Source of the DNA: Verrucomicrobium sp. BvORR034
GTDB lineage: Bacteria > Verrucomicrobiota > Verrucomicrobiia > Verrucomicrobiales > Verrucomicrobiaceae
Direction of reading: 5' to 3'
Assembly: GCF_000739635.1 (NCBI RefSeq)
Contig: NZ_BATQ01000168.1
Location: forward strand, 1-64,000
Length of the DNA: 64,000 bases
Every line of letters begins with the position of its first letter. The first letter of the stretch is position 1. The position numbers and the translations under genes are program-made. Positions 19,558-28,112 of the stretch are shown here, piece by piece. Under the pieces are notes generated by a model that did not search any database, was not told the origin of the DNA, and worked only from the letters and a program-made list of their open reading frames with translations.

Positions 19558-20379
19558 CTATGAAGCCTGACGGCGGCGCTTGCGGAAGGCCAGCGGCGTC
19601 TCACCCGTATGGATGCGAAACTGCCGCGTGAAGGCACTCTGGTCATAGAAGCCGTTGTCCTGGGCCACCTCCGCCACCGTCTTGTCAGAGCCCAGCAGTT
19701 CATCACTGGCCGCCTGGATGCGGGTGCGGATGATGAACTCCTGGACACTCATGCGGAAGATCTCTTGGAATCTCCGGTTCAACTGCCGCTCGGAGATGCT
19801 GGCCAGACGGGCCATGTCCTCCACAGGAATGCGATCCCGGTAGTGGGCATGGACATAGGCCACCACCCGCTGGACCTGCAGGTCAGACGCAGCACTTCCC
19901 GGCGCACCAAAATAAGGCCGAACGATCCCCATCACCCCCACCGCCGCTCCGGATGCGTCGTAAATGGGCAGCTTCGTGGTCAGGAACCAGTCCTTGGCCC
20001 GGGTGCGGGCGTACAGGGCCTCCACCTTGTTGATGATGGGCTGCCCGGTGCTCATCACCCGAAGATCATCCTCACGAATGACGCGGGCCACAGTGACGGG
20101 ATGGATGCTCTCATCGCTGGCCCCCAGGAGCTCCTCCTCATCTCTCACCCCGATCCTGTCCAGCGTGCCCCGGCTTACGGCGATGAACCGGCTCTCGCGG
20201 TCTTTGGCAAAGAAGTCTGTGTCCGGCAGGTACTCAAACAACGTGCCCAGTTGCCGGGCCACACCGGGCTGAGCCAGGAAGCGCGCCTGGAAGTCGCGGG
20301 GCGACACCTTGGCAGCACTGCCTGAGGTAGCGTAGGATTCATGGCTGCGGAAGGGAGGAGAAGGCAGGCTGATGCTCAT
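19558..20379 (-). CDS. PAS-AraC transcriptional regulator 1
   Basis: A 273-residue cytoplasmic regulator. Residues ~30-155 form a PAS-like sensor (LFEYLPDTDFFAKDRESRFIAVS...GASDESIHP...FLTTKLPIYD...GVMGIVRPY); the C-terminal ~100 residues are a two-helix-turn-helix AraC/XylS domain (ARLASISERQLNRRFQEIF and VAQDNGFYDQSAFTRQFR...TGETPLAFRKRR). It is paralogous to regulators 2 and 3, which are closer to each other. It lies between the PATR gene and the divergent histidine kinase, and both flanking gaps hold AGAAC-N4-GTTCT palindromes. It may control either. The signal is unknown. Confidence 0.88.
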   Translation of the reverse strand: MSISLPSPPFRSHESYATSGSAAKVSPRDFQARFLAQPGVARQLGTLFEYLPDTDFFAKDRESRFIAVSRGTLDRIGVRDEEELLGASDESIHPVTVARVIREDDLRVMSTGQPIINKVEALYARTRAKDWFLTTKLPIYDASGAAVGVMGIVRPYFGAPGSAASDLQVQRVVAYVHAHYRDRIPVEDMARLASISERQLNRRFQEIFRMSVQEFIIRTRIQAASDELLGSDKTVAEVAQDNGFYDQSAFTRQFRIHTGETPLAFRKRRRQAS

Positions 20380-20481
20380 GCGACTGCTGGGTGAGGGGCG
20401 ACTGCGTGCTTTCGGTCCCTTCCTCCAACCCGCGCCCGACAGGTTCGATCACCAGCGTAAGCTGACCCGCCGTGGGTCTCT

Positions 20482-20499
20482 ACAGAACGAATGTTCTGT
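20482..20499. promoter_or_regulatory. Inverted repeat ACAGAAC-GAAT-GTTCTGT, candidate operator
   Basis: Seven-bp arms around GAAT in the divergent gap between AraC regulator 1 (start 20379) and the histidine kinase (start 20554). It is 55 bp upstream of the kinase, where an operator or -35 region would lie. It shares AGAAC-N4-GTTCT with the palindrome at 19333-19348. Confidence 0.5.
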
Positions 20500-20553
20500 T
20501 TTTTCGAAGTCTGGTATGATGCAGAATCGACGTTTCATATTCCCCCTCCCGCC

Positions 20554-23553
20554 ATGCCAGACAACCACCCCCGCCGCCCTTCCCTGTTGATGATGCTGGG
20601 AGCGGCATGGATTCTGGCGGCGCTGACCGGGGTCTGCCGGGGGCAGCTTCCCATGACTGGAGATTCCCCGTGGCTTTCCCGCGTGTGGAAGGTGGATGAC
20701 GGCCTGCCGAACAACGATGTGACGGCCGTGGCCCAGGCGGCGGACGGGGCCATGCTCTTTGCCACACCCAACGGTCTGGCCCGCTACGATGGCTGGCGCA
20801 TGCAGGATAAGACCAGCCTGCTGGAGGGCATCCCCAGATCCGGGGTCAAAGGCCTGCTCTCCGCCCGGGACGGGGCCTTGTGGGTCATCCGGAAGGACTT
20901 GAGCCGTCACAAGGATGGGATCACCACCGTCATCGACAAGCAGGACGTCGGCTCCGCCCGGGGCCCGAACGCTTTCTTCGAAGCCGTGGACGGCACGATC
21001 TGGATCAGCTACGAGAATGGCTGGATCTTCCGGGTGGAGAGTGGGCAACTGCACGTGGCTGCGGTCGCGATCGGCTACAGCCAGCCTCATCAGCAACCGC
21101 CCGTGACCATGGTGGCCGAGGCCCCAGACGGCACCATCTGGGCCACGGGCCCGCAGACACTGTCGAAGTGGGACAGGGACCGGTTCGTGAATGTCGCGTC
21201 TCTCCCCACCGGGCCCAACATCGTGGCGGGGGCGAGAGACGGCGGCGTGTGGATCGTCAACCAGGGGGAACTGCTGCGGTTCACGGAAAAACAAGGCATC
21301 ACCCCTGTGGCCCGGTTGACGCCCCAGCCCCCCGGTTACCGTCCGTTTGCCCTGCTGGAAGATGCGCGGCACCGGGTGTGGATTGGCAGCTACGTGGGAG
21401 GCCTCTACTGCTGGGAGGACGGCAAACTCCAGACGGTGCCCATCTCCAACTCAGACGTGTGGTCGATGAAGGAGGACCACGAAGGGAACATCTGGGTGGG
21501 CACGGGCGGAGGGGGCGTGTGTCTGGTGCACCGGCGGCTGCTGGAACTGCTGCATGAACCGGAGTCGCCCGTCTCTCAGACCGCGCGCAGCATGTGCCTG
21601 GACCGCCAGGGCAACATCTGGATGGCGATGCAGACAGGAGAGCTCTACACCCGGCAGGCGGGCCAGTGGAAGCATCTGACCGCCCCCCGGGACTGGCCCG
21701 GCCCCCTGGCCACCTGTGTCACGACCGATCCCTCGGGCAATGTCTGGATCGCCTCCAGCCAGGACAGACTGGTTCGATGGAATGACAACCAGTTTCACGT
21801 GGAGCCACTGCCACCAGCATCCCCGGGGAAATCACGCATTCGCGCCATTCACGCCTCCACCACCGGACGTCTCTGGCTCTTCCGCAGCGATGCCGTGGTC
21901 ACGGGCTGGCCCGGACGCTGGCAGCAGCTCCTCACACCCGGTGGATGCGGAGACGTCACCTCGCTGGTCGAAGCGGGAGAAGAGACACTCTGGGGCGGCA
22001 CGAACAAAGGCCGGCTGCTCAAGCTCACACCCACAGGGGTGGCAGATCTCACGCCTCCCGGTCTGGCGAGCAACTCCCTGCGCACGTTGTTGAGCGCACA
22101 GGACGGTGCGCTGTGGATGGGGACAGATGGCAGTGGCATCTGCCGATGGAAGGACGGCAGGCTCTCCGTGATCGGACCCGCACAGGGGTTGCGTCATGAG
22201 GTTGTCTCCCAGATGGTGCTGGATGGCAGGAACCGTCTCTGGGCGGCCGGAGACCGGGGCATCTTCCTCCTCGCCATGGAGGACCTCAATGCGGTTGCCG
22301 ACGGCGTGAAACCCACGGTACGCTGTCTGGCATTCGGCACGGACGATGGCATCCCCAGCATGCAGGCCAACAGCGGCTACCACCCCAACACCCTGACGGA
22401 CGCCGACGGACGCATCTGGTTCGCGTCCCGCAGCGGGGTGGTCATTGCCGATCCCTCCGTCCCGGGTGGCAACACAGCCCCGCCACCGGTTGGTATCGAG
22501 GAAATAGCAGCCAACGGCACCCTGGCATGGGAGAACACCCCCGCGGCGGGCCAGACCGTGCAAATCGGCCCGAGCATCCAGAGCCTGCGGGTGCAGGTGA
22601 GCGCGAAGAGCTTCACGGCGCCGGACAATGTGCTGCTCCAGCACCGCCTCTCCGGGGTGGACGAGGATTGGGTCAGCACCCCGCGCGACCGGGTTGCCGT
22701 GTATCACAGGCTGGGTCCTGGAAACTACACCTTTGAAGCCCGGGCGATGAACAACGACGGTGTCTGGAGCCGGAAGAATGCCGTCATGGGCGTCATCATC
22801 GCGCCCGCGCTGTGGGAGCGGACGTGGATCCAGGTTCTGGCCGGGACCCTGGCGGCAGGGATGCTGGCGCTCGTGGTCAACGCGATCAGCACCTGGCGCA
22901 TTCGCCGGCAGAATGAAATCCTCAGACACGAGGTCGGGCTGCGGGAGGAAAGAGCCCGCATCGCGCGCGACATGCATGACCAGGTGGGCGCCAGTCTCAC
23001 GGAGCTCTGCATGCTGTCTGATCTGGCTCAGGAGGACCGGAACAATCCCGCCCACCTGGACCGCCTGGCCCGCACCGCTCGCAAGGCAGTCGCGGACATG
23101 GATGAGATCGTCTGGGCGGTGAATCCGGAGCACGATGATCTGGCCAGTCTGCTGGACTACATCGCACAGCAGGCGCTGGATCAGACGGGCCCTGCCGGAC
23201 TGCGCTGCCGGCTGGACATTCCAGAAGCCTCCCCCAACAGGGCTCTCACGGCGGACTTTCGTCATCACACCCTGCTCATCGTGCGTGAGGCCGTGAACAA
23301 TGCCATCAAGCATGCCCAAGCCACGGAGGTGCGGATCCAGGCCAGCCTGGGCGGGCAGTCACTCTCCCTTTCCATCACGGACGACGGGCGGGGCATAACC
23401 TCTCAACTACCGGCCGCACCGGGCAACGGGCTCAAGAACATGAACGCCCGCGCAGCAACTCTGGGCGGCAGTTTGAAGGTCGCCAGTAGCACGGAAGGCG
23501 GCACTGCTATTCACCTCGAACTTCCCTGGCCGCAACGACCACCTCTCACATGA
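20554..23553 (+). CDS. Periplasmic-propeller sensor histidine kinase (Reg_prop/Y_Y_Y/HisKA_3)
   Basis: About 999 residues. ATG 20554 follows a short run of non-coding sequence and starts a signal segment (LLMMLGAAWILAALTGVCRG). Many two-component-regulator propeller repeats follow (WKVDDGLPNNDVTAVAQ, DGALWV, GNIWVGTGGGGV, GRLWLF), then a Y_Y_Y domain (LQHRLSGVDEDWV...GNYTFEARAMNNDG), a membrane helix near 758-780, a HisKA_3 dimerisation helix with phosphoacceptor His ~808 (RIARDMHDQVGASLTEL) and a HATPase domain (REAVNNAIKHA ~910, DDGRGI ~943). It probably senses an extracytoplasmic ligand, possibly a carbohydrate by analogy with Bacteroides sensors, and phosphorylates the next gene product, which overlaps it by 4 nt. 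Confidence 0.92.
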   Translation: MPDNHPRRPSLLMMLGAAWILAALTGVCRGQLPMTGDSPWLSRVWKVDDGLPNNDVTAVAQAADGAMLFATPNGLARYDGWRMQDKTSLLEGIPRSGVKGLLSARDGALWVIRKDLSRHKDGITTVIDKQDVGSARGPNAFFEAVDGTIWISYENGWIFRVESGQLHVAAVAIGYSQPHQQPPVTMVAEAPDGTIWATGPQTLSKWDRDRFVNVASLPTGPNIVAGARDGGVWIVNQGELLRFTEKQGITPVARLTPQPPGYRPFALLEDARHRVWIGSYVGGLYCWEDGKLQTVPISNSDVWSMKEDHEGNIWVGTGGGGVCLVHRRLLELLHEPESPVSQTARSMCLDRQGNIWMAMQTGELYTRQAGQWKHLTAPRDWPGPLATCVTTDPSGNVWIASSQDRLVRWNDNQFHVEPLPPASPGKSRIRAIHASTTGRLWLFRSDAVVTGWPGRWQQLLTPGGCGDVTSLVEAGEETLWGGTNKGRLLKLTPTGVADLTPPGLASNSLRTLLSAQDGALWMGTDGSGICRWKDGRLSVIGPAQGLRHEVVSQMVLDGRNRLWAAGDRGIFLLAMEDLNAVADGVKPTVRCLAFGTDDGIPSMQANSGYHPNTLTDADGRIWFASRSGVVIADPSVPGGNTAPPPVGIEEIAANGTLAWENTPAAGQTVQIGPSIQSLRVQVSAKSFTAPDNVLLQHRLSGVDEDWVSTPRDRVAVYHRLGPGNYTFEARAMNNDGVWSRKNAVMGVIIAPALWERTWIQVLAGTLAAGMLALVVNAISTWRIRRQNEILRHEVGLREERARIARDMHDQVGASLTELCMLSDLAQEDRNNPAHLDRLARTARKAVADMDEIVWAVNPEHDDLASLLDYIAQQALDQTGPAGLRCRLDIPEASPNRALTADFRHHTLLIVREAVNNAIKHAQATEVRIQASLGGQSLSLSITDDGRGITSQLPAAPGNGLKNMNARAATLGGSLKVASSTEGGTAIHLELPWPQRPPLT

Positions 23554-24218
23554 GCCATCCCCAACCTGTCACCGTCATGCCCATCCAAGTATCCATCGTT
23601 GAGGACGACAAAACCACCCGGGAGCACTTGATGTCCATCATCAATCGCGGTGAGGGGCTCGTGTGCACGCGGGCTTACAGCTCTGCGGAGGAAGCCATCC
23701 GCGAGGTCCCAGGAGCCCCTCCTGACGTGCTGTTGGTGGACATCAATCTGGGCGGGCGCTCAGGGATCGAATGCACCGCCGTGCTCAAGTCCACCCTGCC
23801 CAAGCTCCAGGTGCTGATGGTGACCACTTATGATGACACGAAGATGATCTTCGAAGCCCTGCGCGCCGGAGCCAGCGGCTACATCCTGAAGCGCACGCCC
23901 GCGGCTGGCATCGTGGAGGCCGTGGTCGAGATCCACAACGGTGGCGCGCCGATGTCCGTCCCCATCGCCCGCAAGGTGGTCTCCCACTTTCACAACGAGA
24001 GCCGCCGCGACGTGCGGGACCGCCCTGAGTTCTCCGGGCTCACACCGCGGGAGTTTGAGATCCTCACCCAGCTGGCCAAGGGGCTCCAGTACAAGGAAAT
24101 AGCCGACCAGCTTGGGATCAGCACCAGCACAGTGCGCGGGCACCTGCACGTCATCTACGGGAAGCTCCATGTGCAGACCCGCACGGAGGCCGTCATCAAG
24201 TATCTGGGCCACCGGTAG
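23550..24218 (+). CDS. NarL/FixJ-type response regulator
   Basis: 222 residues. The receiver domain has VEDD at 17-20, the phosphoacceptor Asp64 in LLVDINLGG, a conserved Thr in MVTTYDD and Lys in YILKR. A C-terminal LuxR/NarL HTH follows (SGLTPREFEILTQLAKGLQYKEIADQLGISTSTVRGHLHVIYGKL). Its ATG overlaps the kinase stop (ATGA at 23550), so pairing with that kinase is near certain. A start at Met10 (23577) is an alternative that fits receiver domains slightly better. The 3' end overlaps the converging AraC regulator 2 by 23 bp. Targets are unknown; the AGAAC palindromes are candidates. Confidence 0.93.
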   Translation: MSHPQPVTVMPIQVSIVEDDKTTREHLMSIINRGEGLVCTRAYSSAEEAIREVPGAPPDVLLVDINLGGRSGIECTAVLKSTLPKLQVLMVTTYDDTKMIFEALRAGASGYILKRTPAAGIVEAVVEIHNGGAPMSVPIARKVVSHFHNESRRDVRDRPEFSGLTPREFEILTQLAKGLQYKEIADQLGISTSTVRGHLHVIYGKLHVQTRTEAVIKYLGHR

Positions 24219-25059
24219 CCACCGCCTCCACCACCCGCCCGGGCTTCAGCTCCCGGGAGAGCCGGCGGTACTGCCGGAAGGCCAGCGGGGTCTCCCCTGT
24301 GTGGTTGCGGAAGTGCTTGGTAAAGGAGCTCTGGTCGTAGAAACCGTGCTCATGCGCGATCTCCGCCACCGCCTTGTCCGTCACCAGCAGATCGTCACTG
24401 GCCGCCTGGATGCGGGTGCGCATGATGAACTCCTGCAGGCTCATCCGGAAAGTTTCCTGAAACCTCCTGTTGAGCTGCCGCTCTGAGAGATGGGCAATGC
24501 GGGCATACTCGGACACGGGGATGCGCTCGCGGTAGTGCTCATGGATGTGGGACACGACCCGCTGCACCTGCACATCCTGCACCCCGCTGCTGGACCCGGG
24601 GCGATACGGTCGCACAAAACCCATCACGCCGATAACCTCCCCGGCGGCGTCATAGACTGGGAGCTTGGTGGTGAGGAACCAGTCCTTGGCCCGCGTTCGG
24701 GCAAAGAGGGCCTCCACGCGGTCCACAATGGGCTTGCCCGTGCGCATGACGTGGAGGTCATCCTCCCGGATGCTCCGGGCCACCGAGGGCGGATGAATGA
24801 CGGAGTCCGCAATCCCCAGATACTCCTCCTCCGCCGAGGCCCCGATGCGCCTCAGCATGCCCCGGCTGATGGCGACAAAGCGCCCCTCGAGATCCTTGGC
24901 AAAGTACTCCACATCAGGCAGGTACTCGAGAAGATCGAGAAGCTGCCGGGAGTTGCCCAGCCGCTTGAAAAAGCGGGACTGGAACGCGAGCCCGTCCTCC
25001 TCCTGAGAAACGCGGCGGGGGTTCCTTCCTACAACTATTTCATCAGGCAGTCTCTTCAT
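24196..25059 (-). CDS. PAS-AraC transcriptional regulator 2
   Basis: 287 residues from ATG 25059 (MKRLPDEIVV), chosen because it leaves about 26 residues before the conserved FQSRFF block, as in the paralogues; an upstream in-frame start at 25176 would give 326 residues. PAS-like sensor (LEYLPDVEYFAKDLEGRFVAISRGMLRRIG, then FLTTKLPVYDAAGEVIGVMGFVRPY) followed by an AraC HTH domain (ARIAHLSERQLNRRFQETFRMSLQEFIMRTRIQAASDDLL). Closest paralogue is regulator 3, with long identical stretches. It runs tail-to-tail into the response regulator. A MITE-like element lies upstream. Confidence 0.87.
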   Translation of the reverse strand: MKRLPDEIVVGRNPRRVSQEEDGLAFQSRFFKRLGNSRQLLDLLEYLPDVEYFAKDLEGRFVAISRGMLRRIGASAEEEYLGIADSVIHPPSVARSIREDDLHVMRTGKPIVDRVEALFARTRAKDWFLTTKLPVYDAAGEVIGVMGFVRPYRPGSSSGVQDVQVQRVVSHIHEHYRERIPVSEYARIAHLSERQLNRRFQETFRMSLQEFIMRTRIQAASDDLLVTDKAVAEIAHEHGFYDQSSFTKHFRNHTGETPLAFRQYRRLSRELKPGRVVEAVATGGPDT

Positions 25060-25497
25060 CTTGGGGCACTTTGCCCCGGACCGGCTGGACGAGCGGACCG
25101 GGCACGACACCACCTTGAAGGGGAAGCGCCTCCGTTTCTTGGTGAATTCCGACAAGCCGTTGGCAAAGTCGGACACATTGTGGAGGGGAGGAAATTGCGA
25201 CTGAAAGGCGGGAGCGGGCCTGAAGAAGCTTTAGCCAGTGCCTCCTCACGTCGACAACTACGACCGCTGATTTTCACGATTTGGCAGAAGTCATCACAAA
25301 CAGCCTCTGCATCCGCACACCGCCCGACGGCTCACCCCTCAACTCTCACCCACTGGTTTTTGATCATCAACCACGCAGCGCCCCTGTAGTTGTCGACGTG
25401 AGGAGGCACTAACTGCTGCGTCTGCAAGGCACATCCCTGCGCATGAATCTCCAGGTTTCAAACCGCTCTTCCTCTCCCCTCCCAACACAGGTCCCCC
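25060..25497. other. Intergenic region between AraC regulators 2 and 3
   Basis: 438 bp with no convincing gene. It holds the 174-bp inverted-repeat element at 25237-25410. A short inverted repeat, GGGGCA-CTT-TGCCCC, at 25062-25076 sits directly before the chosen start of regulator 2 and could be a regulatory hairpin. Confidence 0.5.
25237..25410. mobile_element. 174-bp MITE-like element with perfect 25-bp terminal inverted repeats
   Basis: The terminal repeats are 25237-25261 and 25386-25410, exact reverse complements over 25 bp, starting AGTGCCTCC and containing GTCGAC. The 124-bp interior has no ORF of its own. No clear target-site duplication flanks it. Length, perfect ends and lack of coding content fit a non-autonomous miniature transposable element. 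It lies ~180 bp upstream of AraC regulator 2. Confidence 0.7.
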
Positions 25498-26307
25498 CTA
25501 CCCCGTGATTCGTCGCCGCCGCCGAAACGCCAGGGGCGTCTCCCCGGTGTGCTGGCGGAACTGGCGGGTGAAGGCGCTCTGGTCGCAGAACCCGTATTCC
25601 CCGGCGATCTGGGCCACGGACTTGTCTGACACCACCAGCTCATCACTGGCCGCCTGGATGCGGGTGCGCATGACGAACTCCTGCACGCTCATCCGGAAAG
25701 TTTCCTGAAACCTCCGGTTGAGCTGGCGGTCGGAGAGGTGGGCGATCCGGGCCAGGGTGGAGACGGGCAGGCGCTCGCGGTAGTTCTCGTGGATGTGCTC
25801 CACCACGCGCTGAAGCTGCTGATCCTCCACCCCACGGCGGGCACCGCCGCGATAGGGCCGCACGAAGCCCATCACGCCGATGATGTGACCATGTTCGTCA
25901 TAGACCGGAAGCTTGGTGGTGAGGAACCAATCCTTGGCCCGTGTCCGGGCAAAGAGCGCCTCCACGCGGTCCACGATCGGTTTGCCCGTGCGCATGACGT
26001 GGAGGTCATCTTCGCGGATCGCCTGGGCGATGTAGGGCGGGTGGATGGTGGAGTCCAGCACCCCCAGATAGTCCTCCTCCTTCTCCCCGCCAAACCGCTT
26101 CAGCATCCCGGCACTGATGGCGACAAAACGGCCATCCGCATCCTTGGCAAAGTACTCCACTTCAGGCAGAAATTCCAGCATGGCGCGGAACTGCTGGTTG
26201 GTGCCCATGCGCTTGAAAAAGCGCGCTTGAAAAGAGCGGGGCGTGAGACTGTTTCCCGGGTGGCTGGGTTTCTTGGCAGGTTCTGCGGCACTTGGATTGG
26301 CTTTCAT
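25498..26307 (-). CDS. PAS-AraC transcriptional regulator 3
   Basis: 269 residues from ATG 26307 (MKANPSAAEPAKK); the frame is open to 26841 but that runs into the propeller gene and lacks family similarity. PAS-like sensor (LEFLPEVEYFAKDADGRFVAIS...VLDSTIHPPYIAQAIREDDLHVM...FLTTKLPVYDEHGHIIGVMGFVRPY) and an AraC HTH domain (ARIAHLSDRQLNRRFQETFRMSVQEFVMRTRIQAASDELV...CDQSAFTRQFRQHTGETPLAFRRRRR). Very close to regulator 2. A 7-bp inverted repeat lies 27 bp upstream. Targets unknown. Confidence 0.88.
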   Translation of the reverse strand: MKANPSAAEPAKKPSHPGNSLTPRSFQARFFKRMGTNQQFRAMLEFLPEVEYFAKDADGRFVAISAGMLKRFGGEKEEDYLGVLDSTIHPPYIAQAIREDDLHVMRTGKPIVDRVEALFARTRAKDWFLTTKLPVYDEHGHIIGVMGFVRPYRGGARRGVEDQQLQRVVEHIHENYRERLPVSTLARIAHLSDRQLNRRFQETFRMSVQEFVMRTRIQAASDELVVSDKSVAQIAGEYGFCDQSAFTRQFRQHTGETPLAFRRRRRITG

Positions 26308-26333
26308 GACAATGAGCGGACGGCCTCCAGCGC

Positions 26334-26352
26334 GACAACGACATCCGTTGTC
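26334..26352. promoter_or_regulatory. Inverted repeat GACAACG-ACATC-CGTTGTC upstream of regulator 3
   Basis: Perfect 7-bp arms with a 5-bp spacer, 27 bp upstream of the chosen ATG (26307) of the third AraC regulator. Position suits an operator, perhaps autoregulatory. No second copy was seen in the window. Confidence 0.4.
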
Positions 26353-26483
26353 CCACCGGGAGCCACCCCTTCCGCAATTAAATGGTATGCCGGAACAAAT
26401 TGCCAGCAAATCCCAGTTGGGACGCCATTTCCCCCTCCTCCTTTTGGTCCATTGTGAGTACCCGCCCCAGCCCCAAGAAGCGA

Positions 26484-28073
26484 TCACTTCTGACGCAGGT
26501 CCAGACAGACAACGCGGTCTTTCCGGCGCAGAATGAGCCTGCCTTCCGCGATCAAGGGAGTGGGACACCAGAGGGCTTCCACCTTGGTGCGCCCGGAGAG
26601 ATGGTAGGCAGCGGGGTCTGCTGCGATGCCGCGAAGGAACATCCCATTTTGTTCGAGACTCCAGAGGCGGCCGTCTGCCAACACGGGTGAGGAGATGGTG
26701 CTTTCCACCTTCTCGTCCCAACTCAACGCCCCGTTTTCCAGGCTGGCGCAGAAGTGGCGGCCGCCCTCCATGAGATAGATGTGTCCGCCATAGATCACGG
26801 GGGACGAGGAATAGCGCGAAGCAAGCCAGAAGTGACTCCACTGCCGACTGGGAGGACCTTCAGGTTGCGCACGGAAGGCCTGCAATCCAGCCTCTTTATC
26901 ATCACTTAGGAACACCAGCCACTCCCTCTGAACCACCGGCGTGGACGGTCCGCCGCCGGGCAACTCCCAGCGCACTTCCCCGGAGGCAGGATCCACTCCG
27001 CTTAGTTTGTCTCCGGAGGCGCACAGCAGCACGCTCCCTTGAGATCCAACCTTCCACAGCACGGGGCTGGAGTGACCGCCCTTAAGCTTGGGCTTCTGCC
27101 AGAGCACGGCACCATCCCGCGTGGAAAGACAGTAAAGCCCCTCCGCGACATACCACAGCTTGTCCCCCTCCACCAGAGGCGAACTGCCCTGGCTCTTCCC
27201 CACCTCGCGCCTCCAGCGCACGACCCCGGTCTGCGCATCCACCGCATGCAGATGGGTGCTGCCCAGGGCGTACACCGTGCCATCAACGACCGTGCAGGTG
27301 GAGGATGCAGCCCGGTCCACCAGCTTGCCGGGAGCCTGGTATTTCCATAGCGCGCTGCCGGTGGCCAGATCCAGACAAAGGATCACATCCTGCGCCTCCT
27401 TGACGGTGGCCGGAACGAGCTTCAAGAGTTTTTCCTGAACCTCCGGTTTGATCCCGGCATCCGTCAGCCATTGCACCATCTCTTCGTGAGAAGCAAAGGG
27501 TTGCTCCACCTTGGGCCGGATCCTGCCCAAGACCTCCAGATCCACCGCCGCGGACTTCTGCCCCAGCCGCCACTCGGCCCAGGAGCCGAGGATGAGCCGC
27601 TGTTCGTCATTGAAGTGCTCCTGCACCCACTCCCGGACCTTGGTGTTCAATGCTTCCCCCCGAAGACCCGCTGGCAGCGTCTTGCGCACCTGCTCCAGCT
27701 CCGCCGTGAGCGCCGGCCCCAGGAGCCCGGTATCGCGATAGCCCAGTGAAACGAGGTGCTCGTCCTCAATGACGCGCCGGGCGGATGGCACATGGACATG
27801 CCACACCAGGCTCAGGTACACGCGCCCCTTGGCCACCACGGGGCTGCCGTGACCGCCATCGTGATCACTGGGAATGACATCGCTCTGCCAGAGGACGGGC
27901 AGACCTGCGTCAGGAATGGATCGAACCAATGGGGTCCGGTCGTCGCTGATGCCATTGCGCTCTGCGCCACGCCACTGGTGCCACTCCGCCTGCGAGAACG
28001 CCGAGGAGGTGACCAGCGTCAGCAGCGCCGCCATCCTGAATGATAATGCGTGGGAATCCGGGAGAAGTGCCAT
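26484..28073 (-). CDS. Exported PQQ-type beta-propeller protein
   Basis: 529 residues with an N-terminal signal peptide (hydrophobic stretch ending SSAFSQAEW). Propeller blades of the PQQ/WD40-like kind are visible: HGSPVVAKGRVYLSL, DLATGSALWKYQAPG, VDGTVYALGSTHLHAVDAQTGVVRWRREVG, LSTRDGAVLWQKP, VDPASGEVRWELPGGGPSTPVV. A helical insertion (residues ~95-215) interrupts the blades. Such proteins are abundant in Planctomycetes and Verrucomicrobia; they resemble BamB or quinoprotein dehydrogenases, but no catalytic residues can be assigned. It begins 40 bp downstream of the UdgX fusion stop on the same strand and could be the tail of that transcript. Function unknown. Confidence 0.8.
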   Translation of the reverse strand: MALLPDSHALSFRMAALLTLVTSSAFSQAEWHQWRGAERNGISDDRTPLVRSIPDAGLPVLWQSDVIPSDHDGGHGSPVVAKGRVYLSLVWHVHVPSARRVIEDEHLVSLGYRDTGLLGPALTAELEQVRKTLPAGLRGEALNTKVREWVQEHFNDEQRLILGSWAEWRLGQKSAAVDLEVLGRIRPKVEQPFASHEEMVQWLTDAGIKPEVQEKLLKLVPATVKEAQDVILCLDLATGSALWKYQAPGKLVDRAASSTCTVVDGTVYALGSTHLHAVDAQTGVVRWRREVGKSQGSSPLVEGDKLWYVAEGLYCLSTRDGAVLWQKPKLKGGHSSPVLWKVGSQGSVLLCASGDKLSGVDPASGEVRWELPGGGPSTPVVQREWLVFLSDDKEAGLQAFRAQPEGPPSRQWSHFWLASRYSSSPVIYGGHIYLMEGGRHFCASLENGALSWDEKVESTISSPVLADGRLWSLEQNGMFLRGIAADPAAYHLSGRTKVEALWCPTPLIAEGRLILRRKDRVVCLDLRQK

Positions 28074-28112
28074 GGTAATGCCGGGAAGAGGGACGCGCGG
28101 ATATCAGTCACA

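Noticed and set aside
19333-20499. Reading the AGAAC-N4-GTTCT palindromes as LexA boxes
   Set aside because: Their GAAC-N4-GTTC core fits the Gram-positive LexA box, but the known Verrucomicrobia motif is TGTTC-N4-GAACA, which is present instead at imuA. The neighbouring genes are also not SOS genes.
26308-26841. N-terminal extension of AraC regulator 3
   Set aside because: The in-frame upstream part overlaps the propeller gene on the same strand and lacks similarity to the paralogues; Met at 26307 gives the common start.
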